DNA of 5,074 nt from JAWOGN01 sp046496815 (GTDB taxonomy: Bacteria > Desulfobacterota > DSM-4660 > Desulfatiglandales > Desulfatiglandaceae). The DNA lies in the NCBI GenBank assembly GCA_046496815.1, contig JAWOGN010000086.1:1-5074 (forward strand). Direction: 5' to 3'. A program made the translations under genes and the position numbers. Under the pieces are notes generated by a model. The model saw nothing but the letters and a program-made list of their open reading frames with translations. It ran no database searches and was not told where the DNA came from. Shown piece after piece: positions 4,857 to 5,074 of this stretch (position 1 is its first letter; each line of letters begins with the position of its first letter).

Positions 4857-5074
4857 TCGTACAAGAAGATGATTCATCAGATCGACACGTACTGGGAAAA
4901 GCTTTTTGCCGATCCCATCGCCGTGCACACTGCTCAGGGTGAGGTGCTTATCCAGCCCCAACGCACGAACAATATCTTGGAGCGCTTTTTCCGCGACATC
5001 AAGAAAAGAGCGCGCAAGAGAAGCGGCGGCATCTCTTTGAGCAAGACCCTGAAAAGCATTCTTTCAGACACGCC
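4857..5074 (+). pseudogene. C-terminal remnant of another DDE-type transposase, 5' half missing
   Basis: The frame starting with TCG TAC AAG encodes SYKKMIHQIDTYWEKLFADP, then a stretch with LIQPQRTNNILERFFRDIKK and a basic KRARKRSGGISLSKTLKSIL ending SDTP, and continues past the window edge. The N-N-x-x-E-x-F-F-R core followed by a basic stretch and a D-T-P is what I associate with the end of a DDE transposase of a non-IS21 type, with the glutamate as probable third catalytic residue; I cannot name its family. The expected several hundred N-terminal residues and the first two aspartates are absent. Its reading frame is open back to a TGA at 4800, passing through the transposon boxes, and an ATG at 4869 or a GTG at 4809 could start a short product. 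Confidence 0.6.

Noticed and set aside
131..4862. Target-site duplication of 4-8 bp
   Set aside because: Comparing the bases outside both tips in several registers gave no match longer than two bases.
4779..4961. Minus-strand 60-residue open frame across the right tip
   Set aside because: It reads through the terminal repeats (SDKLIQFCSDKLIH) and antisense to the transposase remnant; the apparent peptide repeat only reflects the tandem boxes.

Overview
This window is almost entirely one IS21-like transposon, from about 138 to 4856 (about 4.7 kb), caught between two unrelated gene fragments. Nothing in it names the host outright. The moderate GC content, the style of the proteins and the mixture of old transposase remnants suggest an environmental bacterium of the Desulfobacterota (former Deltaproteobacteria) type, but this is an impression, not a proof.

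Layout from left to right. Bases 2-151 hold the 3' end of a plus-strand gene, possibly an FAD-dependent glycerol-3-phosphate dehydrogenase. Its last codons and its stop are supplied by the transposon tip. Bases 138-184 are the left terminal repeat, made of two tandem 20-bp boxes on a 24-bp period. The stretch 185-310 is non-coding and shows no strong terminator. Five minus-strand genes follow, tightly packed and read from right to left: a small cysteine-rich protein (4572-4003, start unresolved), a ParB-like protein with a helix-turn-helix (3993-3091), the IstA-type DDE transposase (3113-1614), the IstB-type AAA+ ATPase (1621-881), and a small protein with a primase-type (CHC2-like) zinc site and a C-terminal coiled coil (865-311). 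Bases 4573-4809 are the non-coding leader of the operon, with nested inverted repeats, a candidate promoter and two hairpins. Bases 4810-4856 are the right terminal repeat. From 4857 to the end lies the C-terminal part of a different DDE transposase, already lacking its 5' half.

How it probably works together. IstA and IstB are the conserved transposition core of the IS21 family: IstA binds the repeated boxes at the tips and carries out DNA strand transfer, and IstB forms the ATP-dependent complex that presents target DNA. Standard IS21 elements carry only these two genes. Here they are embedded in one translationally coupled operon with three nucleic-acid-binding-looking accessory proteins (ParB-like, primase-type zinc site, Cys-rich zinc protein). 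The ParB-like gene contains a perfect 18-bp palindrome resembling a widened parS site. This suggests an elaborated IS21 derivative with its own regulation, target choice or replication/segregation link. The functions of the accessory proteins are inferred, not shown.

The two flanks do not share a target-site duplication and seem to belong to unrelated genes, so the locus was probably rearranged after, or in connection with, insertion.
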